A program made the position numbers and the translations under genes. Below are positions 29,311 to 39,180 of a stretch of 64,000 nucleotides of DNA, piece by piece. The notes below the pieces were generated by a model that worked only from the letters and a program-made list of their open reading frames with translations, searched no databases and was not told the DNA's origin. The stretch comes from Desulfobulbaceae bacterium (GTDB taxonomy: Bacteria > Desulfobacterota > Desulfobulbia > Desulfobulbales > Desulfocapsaceae): contig QKIH01000106.1 in NCBI GenBank assembly GCA_003249645.1, forward strand, positions 1 through 64,000. Direction: 5' to 3'. Each line of letters starts with the position of its first letter. The first letter of the stretch is position 1.

Positions 29311-30243
29311 ATGAACAGAAAGAAAATAGTCGTCGTCGGCTGCGGTACAATTGGGACCACCATTGCCTATTCATTAATGCTGGAATGTTCTTCAATAGCA
29401 GTTTCATTGATAAACAGGAGTGAAAATAAGTCTTGGGCCAAAGCATTTGATATTTCACATTGTGAACCTTTGCTGAATAAAAACGTTATCAAGTCTGAAA
29501 GGCTGGAAGAATGTAATGGTGCAGACATCATCGTCATGACTGCAGGAGCCCTTCCGAAAAAGGATGGAACCCGTGCCGATGTACTGAAGGATAATGTTGC
29601 AATCTTTAAAAATTTCCTGCCGGTTTTGGCAAAGAACAATTCCAATGCTGTTATTCTGAATATAACCAACCCGGTTGATTCGATGGCCTATGCCATTCAG
29701 AAGATTACAGGATTTCCGGAAGGCCGGGTCATTGGAACCGGTACAGAACTCGACAGTATGCGGATGCGCAGATTTATAGGAGAACGCTTCGGAATTGATG
29801 CTGATAAAATATCTTTTACAATCATAGGTGAGCATGGTGACTCCATGGTGCCGCTGTGGAGTTGTGCCGAATATGACGGACAGCCTCTTTCAGAAAAGCT
29901 GAAAGGTCTTGATGACTCTAAAGATGAATTGCTGCGTAAAACAAAACGGGCCGGATGGGATATCCGTGAAGCTGGAGAACATAGCTGCTACGCCATCTCC
30001 TACAGCGCTGTGAGAATAATCAAGGCTATGGTGGAAGCGTCTGAGAGCAGGCTTCTTGTTTCGAGTCCTTTTGACGGTCAATATGGAATTGAGGATGTTT
30101 TTATGAGCCAGTTTTCAGTTCTCGGAGCAGAAGGCGTCAAAGACAGAATAGCTATGAATATCTCAAAGGATGAAAGAATCGCTGTGGAAAAATCTGCAGA
30201 GATTGTGCGAGGGCAAATGAAGATGGTGGATGGCTTGTTATGA
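29311..30243 (+). CDS. Lactate/malate dehydrogenase family protein, unusual specificity loop
   Basis: A 310-residue NAD-dependent 2-hydroxyacid dehydrogenase. The Rossmann loop is GCGTIG (10-15). Catalytic His175 lies in GEHGDS, Asp148 and Arg151 in ELDSMR, and Arg88 in the mobile loop. The residue that chooses substrate (position 102 in lactate dehydrogenase numbering, Gln for lactate, Arg for malate) aligns with Pro82 in AGALPKKDGTR. I cannot call it lactate or malate dehydrogenase; another 2-oxo acid is likely. ATG follows AAGGA at 6 bases. It probably forms a unit with the preceding Fe-ADH. Confidence 0.85.
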   Translation: MNRKKIVVVGCGTIGTTIAYSLMLECSSIAVSLINRSENKSWAKAFDISHCEPLLNKNVIKSERLEECNGADIIVMTAGALPKKDGTRADVLKDNVAIFKNFLPVLAKNNSNAVILNITNPVDSMAYAIQKITGFPEGRVIGTGTELDSMRMRRFIGERFGIDADKISFTIIGEHGDSMVPLWSCAEYDGQPLSEKLKGLDDSKDELLRKTKRAGWDIREAGEHSCYAISYSAVRIIKAMVEASESRLLVSSPFDGQYGIEDVFMSQFSVLGAEGVKDRIAMNISKDERIAVEKSAEIVRGQMKMVDGLL

Positions 30244-30639
30244 ACTGCATTAAGTTAACCAGATAGAATATCCGCTTTCTTTAATAACTTCGGACGAATC
30301 TGGAAAAACATGAAAAAAAACAGTCTGTTGTATAAGTGCAAAGAGCGGGATTCATGCTAAATTCGTATTTAGACAGCTTTGTTGTCTGGCTTGCTGTCAG
30401 GCTGGTTTAAAAAGATGGGCAATTGCTTGTTAGAGACTGTAATAGAGAGTCTGTATAAATGATTGTCGATTGATCTCTTCATATTTACTTTATGAAATAT
30501 TTTGAATATTATATCACGCATATATAATGTTAGATGTCTTGGACTTGCTGCATCTGCAAATTGGCATTGCCAAGGCCATTTAGCACTATTTTCATGACTT
30601 GCTCTGGCATAACACAAAACCCCTTTGGAGGTTAGAATA
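30244..30639. other. Intergenic region upstream of sugar porter
   Basis: AT-rich. It contains the palindrome listed at 30561-30573. A long minus-strand open frame reaches in from the porter gene, but it is an antisense shadow. Confidence 0.4.
30561..30573. promoter_or_regulatory. Candidate operator palindrome
   Basis: TTGGCATTGCCAA is a perfect 13-base palindrome (6-1-6), 67 bases before the sugar porter start, where a repressor could act. No other copy was noticed in the window. Confidence 0.3.
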
Positions 30640-32061
30640 ATGAGTAGCTCTTCTGCATCATCTGCCGTGGTTGAGAATTCAGGTTCAGGCTTTGTCATCC
30701 TGATTGCCGGGGCGGCTGCCCTGGGCGGTTTCCTGTTCGGATTTGACACTGCCGTAATAAGCGGTACGGTGATTGCAGTAAGAAACAGCTTTGAGGCAAC
30801 AGCTCTCCAGATCGGCCTTGCCGTATCCCTTGCCCTCCTGGGATCTGCGGGTGGCGCTTTTATTGCCGGTCCTCTGGCTGATCGATTCGGCCGTACCAGA
30901 ACCATGACCTTTGCTGCCTCGCTGTTCTTTATCAGTGCCCTGGGTTCGGGTTTCCCTTTTGGTTTGATGGATTTTATATTCTGGAGAATTCTGGGTGGTT
31001 TTGGTGTGGGGGCGGCCAGCGTTATTGCGCCAGCCTATATCGCTGAAGTATCGCCTGCTGAAATGCGCGGCAGGCTTGCCTCACTTCAGCAGCTGGCGAT
31101 CGTTGTCGGAATATTCATCGCTCTTCTGACAAATTTCGGTATTGCAAGAGCAGTGGGGGGCTCTGCTGAAAATGCTGGCTGGTTTGGCTTTGCCGGCTGG
31201 CAGTGGATGTTCTGGTCGGAAATTCCGGCTGCACTCCTCTATGGAATCATGTCTCTTTTTATTCCGGAGTCACCACGGTACCTGATTGCTAAAGGGCGAA
31301 TAGCTGAAGCGACCTCAGTGCTTGTAAAAATAGTGGGGTCTGATGCGAAAAAAAAGGTGGCGGATATCCGTGCTACGCTTGATACCGAGCATATTCCAAC
31401 CTTTGCCGACCTGCGGATAAAACAGGGTTTTATTCTGCTGCCTGTTGTCTGGATAGGCATTGGCTTATCCATGCTGCAGCAGCTTGTCGGCATAAATGTT
31501 ATTTTTTATTATGGAACAGCATTGTGGCGGGTGGTTGGATTCACAGAAGAAAACGCCCTGCAGATCGGGGTGTTGACCGGTGTTGTCAACATTGTCACGA
31601 CGCTGCTTGCCATTCGCTATGTCGATAACTGGGGACGAAAACCCCTTTTGCTCATCGGCTCCATCGGCATGACTGTTACACTGGGCATCCTTGCGGCTGT
31701 TTTCGGCTTTGCTGATGTCAGCCCCGATACTGGTCAGCCTGTTCTATCTCATGCAGCTGGAATGGTGGCTTTAGTCTCGGCCAATCTCTATGTGTTCGCC
31801 TTCGGCTTTTCCTGGGGCCCCGTAGTCTGGGTTCTTCTTGGGGAAATGTTTCCTAATAAAATCAGGGCTGCGGCTCTTTCCATGGCGGCAGCATTGCAGT
31901 GGATAGCCAATTTTCTTGTTTCAACCACCTTTCCTCCGATTACCCTGAATCTCGGTTTGGGTGTCGCTTACGGGATCTATGCGTTTTTTGCGGCGATCTC
32001 TATCTATTTCGTTTTCATCTATGTAAAAGAAACCAAAGGGCGTGAACTGGAAGATATGTAG
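30640..32061 (+). CDS. MFS sugar porter
   Basis: A 473-residue inner-membrane transporter of the SP family (XylE/GalP/GLUT type) with 12 predicted TM helices. Signatures: GFLFGFDTAVISG in TM1, DRFGRT in loop 2-3, RILGGFGVGAASVIAPAYIAE in TM4 region, PESPRYLIAKGR after TM6, QQLVGIN in TM7 and a GPVVWVLLGEMFPN-like stretch near TM10. ATG 30640 is set by GGAGGT 7 bases upstream, so the frame from TTG 30625 is rejected. It probably moves a hexose, pentose or polyol with H+ or Na+. A palindrome upstream may be its operator. It lies 400 bases after the two dehydrogenase genes and may feed them. Confidence 0.92.
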   Translation: MSSSSASSAVVENSGSGFVILIAGAAALGGFLFGFDTAVISGTVIAVRNSFEATALQIGLAVSLALLGSAGGAFIAGPLADRFGRTRTMTFAASLFFISALGSGFPFGLMDFIFWRILGGFGVGAASVIAPAYIAEVSPAEMRGRLASLQQLAIVVGIFIALLTNFGIARAVGGSAENAGWFGFAGWQWMFWSEIPAALLYGIMSLFIPESPRYLIAKGRIAEATSVLVKIVGSDAKKKVADIRATLDTEHIPTFADLRIKQGFILLPVVWIGIGLSMLQQLVGINVIFYYGTALWRVVGFTEENALQIGVLTGVVNIVTTLLAIRYVDNWGRKPLLLIGSIGMTVTLGILAAVFGFADVSPDTGQPVLSHAAGMVALVSANLYVFAFGFSWGPVVWVLLGEMFPNKIRAAALSMAAALQWIANFLVSTTFPPITLNLGLGVAYGIYAFFAAISIYFVFIYVKETKGRELEDM

Positions 32062-32465
32062 ATTTTTCCATGGAAGGCCGCTTGACGCTGACTTCTGTAG
32101 GCTAAATAAGATAGATCTGCTCCTTTGAAAGATGTCCTCTTTACCTGAAAAAACGGTAAACCTTCTCTTATGATCTAACACGTGTAATTTGTTGGATGCT
32201 GTCATCTCTGACAGATTGTTTCCGGCAAGATACAGGGATGATCGCATGTCTTTTCTGAGCCGTGCAGATTGATACTGCCGGCAATTATTCTAACCATATT
32301 GTGCTGTTGTTCTGATAATCAGCATCCGTTTTAACGGGATTAAATTTTTGCAAAAACGAAATGGTTGAGATAGCATTATTCTAAATCAACAAAAGAAATC
32401 GGCCAAAGAGAGAACGAATTAGGGTATGTAAAAAGAGCAATTCCTTACCACTACGCTGGTTCCAT
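32062..32465. other. Intergenic region, no gene
   Basis: It contains short inverted repeats only, such as CTGTCA/TGACAG near 32200 and CCGTT/AACGG near 32330. No riboswitch core recognised. Confidence 0.4.
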
Positions 32466-33827
32466 ATGGAAAGCAAAAAAAATCAGAATTACTTTTCAGC
32501 CCGATCCGTCATAACAATTATTTTGGGGATTTTCTTACTGGCTGGTTCAGCCATGGGACTCAGTGTATTCTTTTTCCTCAAATCATTGGATGAACATGCT
32601 GCTCATAGCTACGATCAACTTGTTGATATTGCACTTGAAAAAGAAAGGAAATTTCTTTCAACAATTACAGAGGAATATTCTTATTGGGATGAGGCATATC
32701 AAAAAATATTTGTTGAAAACGATAAAAAATGGATTGAAGAATATGCCGGGCAGTGGCTCGTTGATCATTACAGTCTAGATTTCTCTGTAGCAATAGGCCC
32801 GGGGCTGCAGGAGGCTTTTCTGGCGAAGAGCAAAGATTTTGCAGAAATGAACTTCAATGATCTCATGGCGAGCGGGTTAACCACCCTGATTAATGCGCTG
32901 TCACAACAAAACACGAAAAGCGATGACACAAGCGGAATCATAAACGGTTATATCAGCTATCGTGGACAGATCTTTCTTGTCTCGATGCAGTCTTTCAAAG
33001 CTGAAGCAAGCGAGAAGGTTCGACCGAATTATTATCTTGCGACCGGAAAATGTCTGGACTTGGAATACATTAGAGAGGTTGGGACGTCTTTCAGGATCAA
33101 CGGCCTGCGCATGGTTGGCCATAAAGAAAACCACGAAATCTTCAGCGTGTTGAAGGATGTTGCCGGGAATGATCTGGTGTATCTTACCTGGACTGTCCCC
33201 AAGCTGAGCCTGATAATCGGTCCAAAGATCATCGGCACCATGGTGCTCTTTTTCGGTTCAGCCATATGTTTAGTGATCTTTCTCGTTAAACGGGAACACC
33301 TCAGCCGTGATGCCTATGAAGAAAAATTATTTCAGGAGGCCACACTTGACCCGTTAACAGATCTCAACAACCGTCGTTATTTTACAGCACTTGCACAGCA
33401 GGAAATAGTCAGTCACAAACGGGATAAGCAGTTATTTTCTTTGATTATGCTGGATATCGATCTTTTCAAAAGCATTAACGACACCTATGGTCATGCAGTC
33501 GGTGATCAGGCGATTATTCATGTAACGAGGGTTTGTACCAGCCTGCTCCGTGAATCTGACATCATGGGACGAATAGGCGGAGAGGAATTTGCTATTCTGC
33601 TACCGCACACCTCACTTGAGATTGCTGTTGAAGTGGCCAATCGAATCCGAGAAAGGATTGAGCAGACACAGATGGCGGTTGATGGAAAGTTTATCACTAT
33701 AAGTGTCTCGATTGGTGTAACCGCTGTAAATAACCAGGAATCCTTTGATGATGCACTTCTAAGAGCGGACAAGGCGCTGTATGAGGCGAAAGAGCAGGGC
33801 AGAAACCAGGTGCGTTCTCTGGCATAA
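32466..33827 (+). CDS. Membrane diguanylate cyclase with CHASE4-like sensor
   Basis: A 453-residue protein. TM1 (about 15-37), an extracytoplasmic CHASE4-like domain (EEYSYWDEAYQ is the typical core), and TM2 (about 255-275) are followed by a GGDEF domain with active loop GGEEF (371-375). RESD (362-365), five residues before the loop, is an intact inhibitory I-site, so the enzyme should make c-di-GMP and be product-inhibited. No EAL or HD-GYP partner is fused. The ATG lacks a good ribosome site. It is an orphan gene. Confidence 0.92.
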   Translation: MESKKNQNYFSARSVITIILGIFLLAGSAMGLSVFFFLKSLDEHAAHSYDQLVDIALEKERKFLSTITEEYSYWDEAYQKIFVENDKKWIEEYAGQWLVDHYSLDFSVAIGPGLQEAFLAKSKDFAEMNFNDLMASGLTTLINALSQQNTKSDDTSGIINGYISYRGQIFLVSMQSFKAEASEKVRPNYYLATGKCLDLEYIREVGTSFRINGLRMVGHKENHEIFSVLKDVAGNDLVYLTWTVPKLSLIIGPKIIGTMVLFFGSAICLVIFLVKREHLSRDAYEEKLFQEATLDPLTDLNNRRYFTALAQQEIVSHKRDKQLFSLIMLDIDLFKSINDTYGHAVGDQAIIHVTRVCTSLLRESDIMGRIGGEEFAILLPHTSLEIAVEVANRIRERIEQTQMAVDGKFITISVSIGVTAVNNQESFDDALLRADKALYEAKEQGRNQVRSLA

Positions 33828-33983
33828 GGAAAGTCAGGCATATCTCTAATAATCACAGCAAAAAGCCAGAACCATAGTGACTCTGCCCTTTAACTTGTCT
33901 GTTTTACCCGGTCTGAAACCTACCATGAAAACTGCTCCAGAAAGAAGCTTGAAAAGAATGAGTGATTGAGAGAGAACATCTTC

Positions 33984-34781
33984 ATGGTAACAAATATTCA
34001 TGTTGTGCGCAGCCCTGATGATCCATGGCTGCTGCCTGGTTATGAAGTACTGAACAACTATTTTGGTGAACGCGGCGAAATGGAAACGCTGGAGGTCATC
34101 AGGATGCGTCTGGGATGGGGGGCAAAACAACCTTCTGATGAGTACTCCTTTTTATATGAGATGGTTGTGCTCACAGATGAACGAGAACAAATTATTGCCT
34201 TGCGTGACCACACTGTAATTGTGAAAAAACAATGTGCTGCCGATGCAGAGCGGGCTGCAGTTGTCCATTTATCGCATCTCTTTATCACAGAAGAAAACAG
34301 GGGTAAAAATAAAGACTTCCTGTCCGACGAATGTCCGGAAAAAGCTGCCGGGGAACTGCTTTCCCGTTTAGGTTTCGACAACGATATGCCGATTATCCTG
34401 GCCGCTGAAGTAGAACACCTCCAACCGGGAAACGAGGAACGGGAAAAACGTCTTCGTATCTTTCGCGGGCTGCAATACAAGCCGATAGATCCGCGCCGCG
34501 TGTCATATCTTCAGCCGGATTTTCGTTCGCCCGATGAGATTGATGCAGGCGGCAAAGCGCAGCCTCTGCCTTTGCTGTTACTGATCAAACAGCTCAAGAA
34601 TCAGCAGCTGGATGAACTCAGTGCTGATGAGGTAATACACATAGTGACCTGCCTGTACCGGATGTACGAAAGAGGCATGAAGGCAGAGCATATGCAATGT
34701 GTATACGACTCATTGGCACAATATCAAACAGGCACTATGCCGATCAGCCTGCTATGGGAAAATACCGGCTTGAAAGGGTAA
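33984..34781 (+). CDS. Uncharacterised protein, possibly GNAT-like
   Basis: A 265-residue cytoplasmic protein without signal peptide or TM. The middle (VHLSHLFITEENRGKN, then LLSRLGFDNDMPIILAAEVEHL) has the strand, Arg/Gly-rich loop and helix order of N-acetyltransferases. Large insertions and no clean Q/RxxGxG/A make this a weak call. The C-terminal 70 residues are helical with Leu-rich repeats. Start ATG 33984 is taken because the upstream in-frame codon adds only six residues. It is convergent with a gene remnant ending at the very next base. Confidence 0.6.
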   Translation: MVTNIHVVRSPDDPWLLPGYEVLNNYFGERGEMETLEVIRMRLGWGAKQPSDEYSFLYEMVVLTDEREQIIALRDHTVIVKKQCAADAERAAVVHLSHLFITEENRGKNKDFLSDECPEKAAGELLSRLGFDNDMPIILAAEVEHLQPGNEEREKRLRIFRGLQYKPIDPRRVSYLQPDFRSPDEIDAGGKAQPLPLLLLIKQLKNQQLDELSADEVIHIVTCLYRMYERGMKAEHMQCVYDSLAQYQTGTMPISLLWENTGLKG

Positions 34782-35060
34782 TCAGGGAATGATTGAAATC
34801 AGTTGGTCATTTTCCACTGCTGCAACTGGTTGAAAAATGACAATGGATGCCACAGCCATGCCGAAGATAGCGTTTTCGATAAAACGTTTCCCATCTATAA
34901 GATCGTAAATACCGACAATCGCACTTGTCCCGATACCAATCCGGATATGAGTCCACAGGTTTTCATAGTCTGTTGAAGCGAGGCGATACCTGCATATATG
35001 CTGCCGGGTACCCAGGCGACAATGGATATATGAAGCAATATCAGACCTAGTGAGGAAAAA
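34782..35060 (-). pseudogene. Frameshifted remnant of a small membrane protein
   Basis: On the minus strand two adjoining frames have strongly protein-like sequence but neither has a start codon. The upstream frame (about 35054-34970) encodes a hydrophobic segment, IVAWVPGSIYAGIASL. The downstream frame (about 34990-34782) encodes TDYENLWTHIRIGIG, then a hydrophobic helix with GMAVASIVIFQPV, and ends in TGA directly beside the stop of the convergent gene. A single frameshift near 34970-34990 would join them. I do not recognise the family. It is best explained as a recently disrupted gene or a sequencing frameshift. Confidence 0.4.
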
Positions 35061-35064
35061 TCAT

Positions 35065-35089
35065 AAAGTCGTATGATTTATACGACTTT
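35065..35089. repeat. 10-bp perfect inverted repeat
   Basis: AAAGTCGTAT (35065-35074), a 5-base loop, and ATACGACTTT (35080-35089). It lies just upstream of the remnant on the minus strand. It may have been its operator, or a weak terminator on that strand since T-rich sequence follows within five bases. Confidence 0.5.
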
Positions 35090-35345
35090 CATTGCACCCA
35101 ACACCACCCGTATCAGAACAATTATTTTAACTGTTTGAAATAATGTTGCTTTTTATGGGAAGTTGTTTTGGCATGCTTTTTGTTCATTATGTTGCCGTAT
35201 GATATATTATTGAGGTAGATGACGATAATTTTCATATTTTTTTGAATGCTTCAGACATTTTCGTCTGGATGACACACTTCTTGTATGAAGTGGCTCGAAT
35301 ATGGTCGTTGATTTGAACATGAATGATTGTCTCATTGGAGTGAAC

Positions 35346-35729
35346 ATGGAAGCAAGCATAGATATCAGATTCAATGGTGCCTACATCACGCTGGAGATCC
35401 TCCCGGATCACAAGATCAATCCTGCCAGTGATCGCTATATGTGGCTTGAAACAGCTTCTGCATGCAAGACACATAAATGCAGGAAAGTCCTGCTTGAAGG
35501 CCCCGTTCCTGAAATCAATATGCAGGAAAAGGATGCTGTCGTATCAGGAAAATGGATGGCCAGGTTAATGGCAGGAACTCGTGTTGCCTGCTGCCTGACC
35601 GGAGCTCCTCCCGATGACGTCGCCGGTCTTTTCTTTAACACCGCATATAACAGAGGTGTTGATATAAAATTCTTCCCCAGCAAAATTGATGGCTTGGAGT
35701 GGCTTTGTGCCGCCGACAGTCAAGGGTAA
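35346..35729 (+). CDS. SpoIIAA/STAS-like small protein
   Basis: A 127-residue soluble protein. The pattern of a short strand, KVLLEGPVPE, a helix with AGTRVACCL and a final FFNTAYNRGVDIKFFPSKIDGLEWL resembles stand-alone SpoIIAA-like (STAS-fold) proteins that often end in a strand with an NRG..V..F motif. It is not a classical anti-anti-sigma factor: no obvious phosphorylated Ser region is seen. ATG 35346 has GGAG 5 bases upstream; earlier in-frame ATGs lack it. It may act as a signalling adaptor. It stands alone between the gene remnant and a c-di-GMP enzyme gene. Confidence 0.6.
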   Translation: MEASIDIRFNGAYITLEILPDHKINPASDRYMWLETASACKTHKCRKVLLEGPVPEINMQEKDAVVSGKWMARLMAGTRVACCLTGAPPDDVAGLFFNTAYNRGVDIKFFPSKIDGLEWLCAADSQG

Positions 35730-36193
35730 GGAAGACAAACGGGCCTGAGTACAAACTGCCTGAATCAGTTCAGTTCTGATTTGGCAAGCGCAATGAAAAG
35801 AGTGTCGCTGTCAGATTCTGTCCGGGCATCTGTGGTTAATGAATTTCATCATTCTCCATAGCTGGTTTGCGGGTAATCTATTCGGTAGTTCACTCGACCT
35901 CCTGTTTATTAAAAAACGGTGAATCAATAATTTGATAGAAAGCTTTTATGTCATAATAAAATTAAAAAGAAAAACACATATATTTTCAGGGTATTAACCT
36001 GTTAATAGACAGCAATCGTTTATCAGATACGGATTGCTGAATTATCCATTAATAATAAATTAACCAAAACATAAAATTACGGCTCGCAGAAGTTGATATT
36101 CTATATAGGTCATGAGGTTATTTTTTTTATCCTCAAACGGTGCAGATTCAGTTTGAAATTATACACGTTCACTAAGACTTATATGGTTATTCT
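35730..36193. other. AT-rich intergenic region
   Basis: 464 bases, strongly AT-rich in the second half. No gene, clear promoter or structured RNA seen. Confidence 0.45.
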
Positions 36194-39010
36194 GTGAAAC
36201 ATTTGAAAATTATCCGCCATCTCAGATTCAGGTATGTGCTTGGTCTCAGCGCCATCGCCATTCTCGTAACCGCCTCATACATTTCGATGCAGCAGGTGAT
36301 CAACAAGCAGCGCTTCCATGCAACCCTTGTCAATCTTGCCGGACATCAATCAGGTCTATCCAATCGTATTGCCTACTTTGCCGGTCTGATGGCATCGACT
36401 GAGGATGATGTTGAATACAATATGGCCAGAGGGCAGATCGGCAGAACCATTAACAAGATGAGAAATGCCCACAAAATACTGACCGAAGGTTCGGTTGAAG
36501 ACAATATCCCTTTTGTAACGAATAACAACCTGAAGACAATTTATGGAGATCCGATGGTGGGCCTCAATGAGGCTTTATCAGATTTTCTGAAACGGGCGGA
36601 AGAAATTTACAATCTCGAAATGGCCGATTTTTCGCTTAATTCCTCCGCCTATATTTTCCTCACCACCTACGGGCCTCACGTCCTCGAGCCCCTGCTTGAT
36701 GCTGCTGTTGATGAATATGAGATAATCGGTGAAGAAGCCATTCTCAGGATTAAAAAGCTGGAAAAAATTATCTGGATATCCACTCTTATTGCACTCTGTC
36801 TAGAGATAGCCTTTATTTTTGTGCCGCTTGAAGGAAACGTCAAACAGACACTTAAATCCCTGGAAAAAAGCATTGCCGAACTTACCCAGACCAGAAAACG
36901 TCTTATTTCCGCCCAGAAACTTGCTCTGGTAGGAGACTGGGAATACAACCGGGAAACTGATTCGATGTATTTTTCAGACCAGATTTTCGATATTCTCGGA
37001 ATCCCAACGCCGGATGAGAAGTTTACCTGGGATTCTTTTCTCCAGTATGTCCATCCGGATGACTGCAGACAGCTGGAAAAGCTATTTAGCGAAATTCCAA
37101 AATCCGAGCATTCCAATAAAATTGAATACAGGATTATCCAGGACGACTTCTCTGAAAGACTGGTTTATCAGTATGCCACCAGAAAAATCGACTCCAATAC
37201 CGGCGCCGAGCTTTTCACGGGTACAATTCAGGACATAACAGAAAGAAAAGAGCTCTCAACCAGGCTGGAGAAACTTTCAGAACATGTTCCCGGTTTCATC
37301 TTTCAATGTCACAGACGAAATGACGGCACCTACAAGATTCATTACGCCAGCAAAGGTATAGAAGATACCTGCGGGATTTCTCTCAATCATATTCTCAAAA
37401 ACTCAAGCAGCCTGCTCAAAACTCTGCATCCGGATGATACTGAGCGATTTAAGCTCAGCATGGAAGAGTCTTCACAAACCCTTGAGACATGGCAGGCACA
37501 ATTTCGGATCAATCATCCCCAAAAAGATACTGTCTGGCTTGAAGGCCACGCCACACCAGGCAAAATGGTTGACGGGAGCGTGCTCTGGTACGGCTATGTC
37601 TGGGATATTACTGAACGAAAGGAATCGGAAGACCGCATTAACAAACTTGCACTATATGATCCTCTGACCGGTCTGGCCAACCGCAGACTCATGCGCGACA
37701 AACTGACCCATGCCCTTGCCGTTTCACGCAATAACGGCAGTTGGGGAGGTTTAATCATGCTTGATCTTGATAACTTTAAAACCCTGAATGACACCAAAGG
37801 ACACGAGCTTGGCGACGAATTGCTCATTGAAGTGTCAGAAAGACTCAACAAGTGTGTCCGGGGAAGCGATACAACAGCACGTCTCGGGGGCGATGAATTT
37901 GTTGTGATTCTGGAAGATGTGGGTGCAACGATGGATGAAGCCAAGGAATATTCACTCATTATCGCCGAGAAAATACGCATGTCCCTGTGCAAACCCTATT
38001 ATCTTGGTGAAGGGCAGACCATCCACCACGGCAGCAGTTCGGTTGGCGTAACAACCTTTTCCGGCAGAATTGTTGATGAGAGTACCATCCTGAAACAGGC
38101 CGACATCGCGATGTATGAGGCTAAGGAAACAGGCAGAAATCGTGTCTGTCTCTATAATGAGGCACGACTGCAGGAGATTAACCAGAAAAGTCTGCTTATC
38201 ATGGATCTTCAGGATGCCATAAAAAATGACGAACTCGAACTCTATCTCCAGCCGCAGATAGACCAGCATAACCGGCTGGCAGGAGCTGAAGCTCTGCTGC
38301 GCTGGTTTCCGGCAGACAGAGAACCCGTTTCTCCGGCAATATTCATCCCTCTTGCAGAAAACAGTGAGCTGATCCATCCCATAGGTTACTGGGTTATCAA
38401 GGAAGCCTGCAGACAGTTGAACATGCTCATAGAGAAGGGGGCTCCGAAAAACTTTTCACTGGCAGTAAATATAAGTGCACGCCAGTTAAACGATGCCTCT
38501 TTTCTTCACAATACCAAGACAATTATTGAAAACTCCGGCATAAATCCAAGTCTGCTTCGATTCGAAATTACGGAAAGCTGCCTTGTGGAAGACTTCCAGC
38601 ATGTCAACAAAACTCTGGCTAAACTCCGTTCTCTCGGCATACTTATTGAGTTGGACGATTTCGGCACCGGCTACTCATCACTTAATTCGCTTTATCAGCT
38701 CCACATCAATGCCCTGAAGATTGATAAATCGCTGATTAAAAACATCGACAGCGAAGATCACTCAAAAGAGATAATACGCGCCGCCATTGCCATGGCTAAG
38801 GCCATGTCTGTCAAGGTAATAGCTGAAGGTGTTGAAAACAGGGCCCAGAAAGAATTTCTTCGCCGGGAGAAATGTGATTATCAGCAGGGGTTCTATTACT
38901 CCAAGCCGCTGCCGTTCCATCAGTTTGAAGCACTCCTGACCAAGAGAGCCGCTGAGCATGAGGTCACGTTTTCAATACCTTCCATTGCGGCTGTAGAAGT
39001 TGCTGCATGA
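36194..39010 (+). CDS. Two-PAS GGDEF-EAL protein
   Basis: A 938-residue membrane protein. TM1 (about 13-31), an extracytoplasmic helical domain resembling the PilJ-type N-terminal domain (QSGLSNRIAYFAGLM), and TM2 (about 193-212) precede two PAS/PAC domains (about 235-355 and 360-480). GGDEF (565-569) has RGSD five residues before it as an I-site, then comes an EAL domain with EALLRW (Glu699), ITESCL, LDDFGTGYSSL, KIDKSL and EGVEN. All catalytic motifs of both activities look intact, so it could make and cleave c-di-GMP, with PAS input setting the balance. GTG start, no strong ribosome site. The PAS cofactor cannot be read. Confidence 0.92.
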   Translation: MKHLKIIRHLRFRYVLGLSAIAILVTASYISMQQVINKQRFHATLVNLAGHQSGLSNRIAYFAGLMASTEDDVEYNMARGQIGRTINKMRNAHKILTEGSVEDNIPFVTNNNLKTIYGDPMVGLNEALSDFLKRAEEIYNLEMADFSLNSSAYIFLTTYGPHVLEPLLDAAVDEYEIIGEEAILRIKKLEKIIWISTLIALCLEIAFIFVPLEGNVKQTLKSLEKSIAELTQTRKRLISAQKLALVGDWEYNRETDSMYFSDQIFDILGIPTPDEKFTWDSFLQYVHPDDCRQLEKLFSEIPKSEHSNKIEYRIIQDDFSERLVYQYATRKIDSNTGAELFTGTIQDITERKELSTRLEKLSEHVPGFIFQCHRRNDGTYKIHYASKGIEDTCGISLNHILKNSSSLLKTLHPDDTERFKLSMEESSQTLETWQAQFRINHPQKDTVWLEGHATPGKMVDGSVLWYGYVWDITERKESEDRINKLALYDPLTGLANRRLMRDKLTHALAVSRNNGSWGGLIMLDLDNFKTLNDTKGHELGDELLIEVSERLNKCVRGSDTTARLGGDEFVVILEDVGATMDEAKEYSLIIAEKIRMSLCKPYYLGEGQTIHHGSSSVGVTTFSGRIVDESTILKQADIAMYEAKETGRNRVCLYNEARLQEINQKSLLIMDLQDAIKNDELELYLQPQIDQHNRLAGAEALLRWFPADREPVSPAIFIPLAENSELIHPIGYWVIKEACRQLNMLIEKGAPKNFSLAVNISARQLNDASFLHNTKTIIENSGINPSLLRFEITESCLVEDFQHVNKTLAKLRSLGILIELDDFGTGYSSLNSLYQLHINALKIDKSLIKNIDSEDHSKEIIRAAIAMAKAMSVKVIAEGVENRAQKEFLRREKCDYQQGFYYSKPLPFHQFEALLTKRAAEHEVTFSIPSIAAVEVAA

Positions 39011-39031
39011 GAATATCTGTTCAAGAAAAGT

Positions 39032-39070
39032 CCTGAGAAGACAAGCAAAGTAACTTGCCATATTCTCAGG
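39032..39070. repeat. 8-bp inverted repeat after the GGDEF-EAL gene
   Basis: CCTGAGAA (39032-39039) and TTCTCAGG (39063-39070), with an inner CAAG/CTTG pair. It may act as a transcription barrier between convergent genes, but there is no T run. Confidence 0.3.
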
Positions 39071-39180
39071 GCGTTAATCAATAACTGCCTGTCAGTTTGT
39101 GCAGACTTTGTGACAGCAATGATGCAGAAACGAATCAGCTGCTGCCTTCGAGCTGCTCAGTAAAATTATAATCGAGAACA

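Noticed and set aside
30369-30905. 178-codon minus-strand frame over the start of the sugar porter
   Set aside because: Antisense of an unmistakable MFS gene, Arg/Pro/Ala-rich, no ribosome site.
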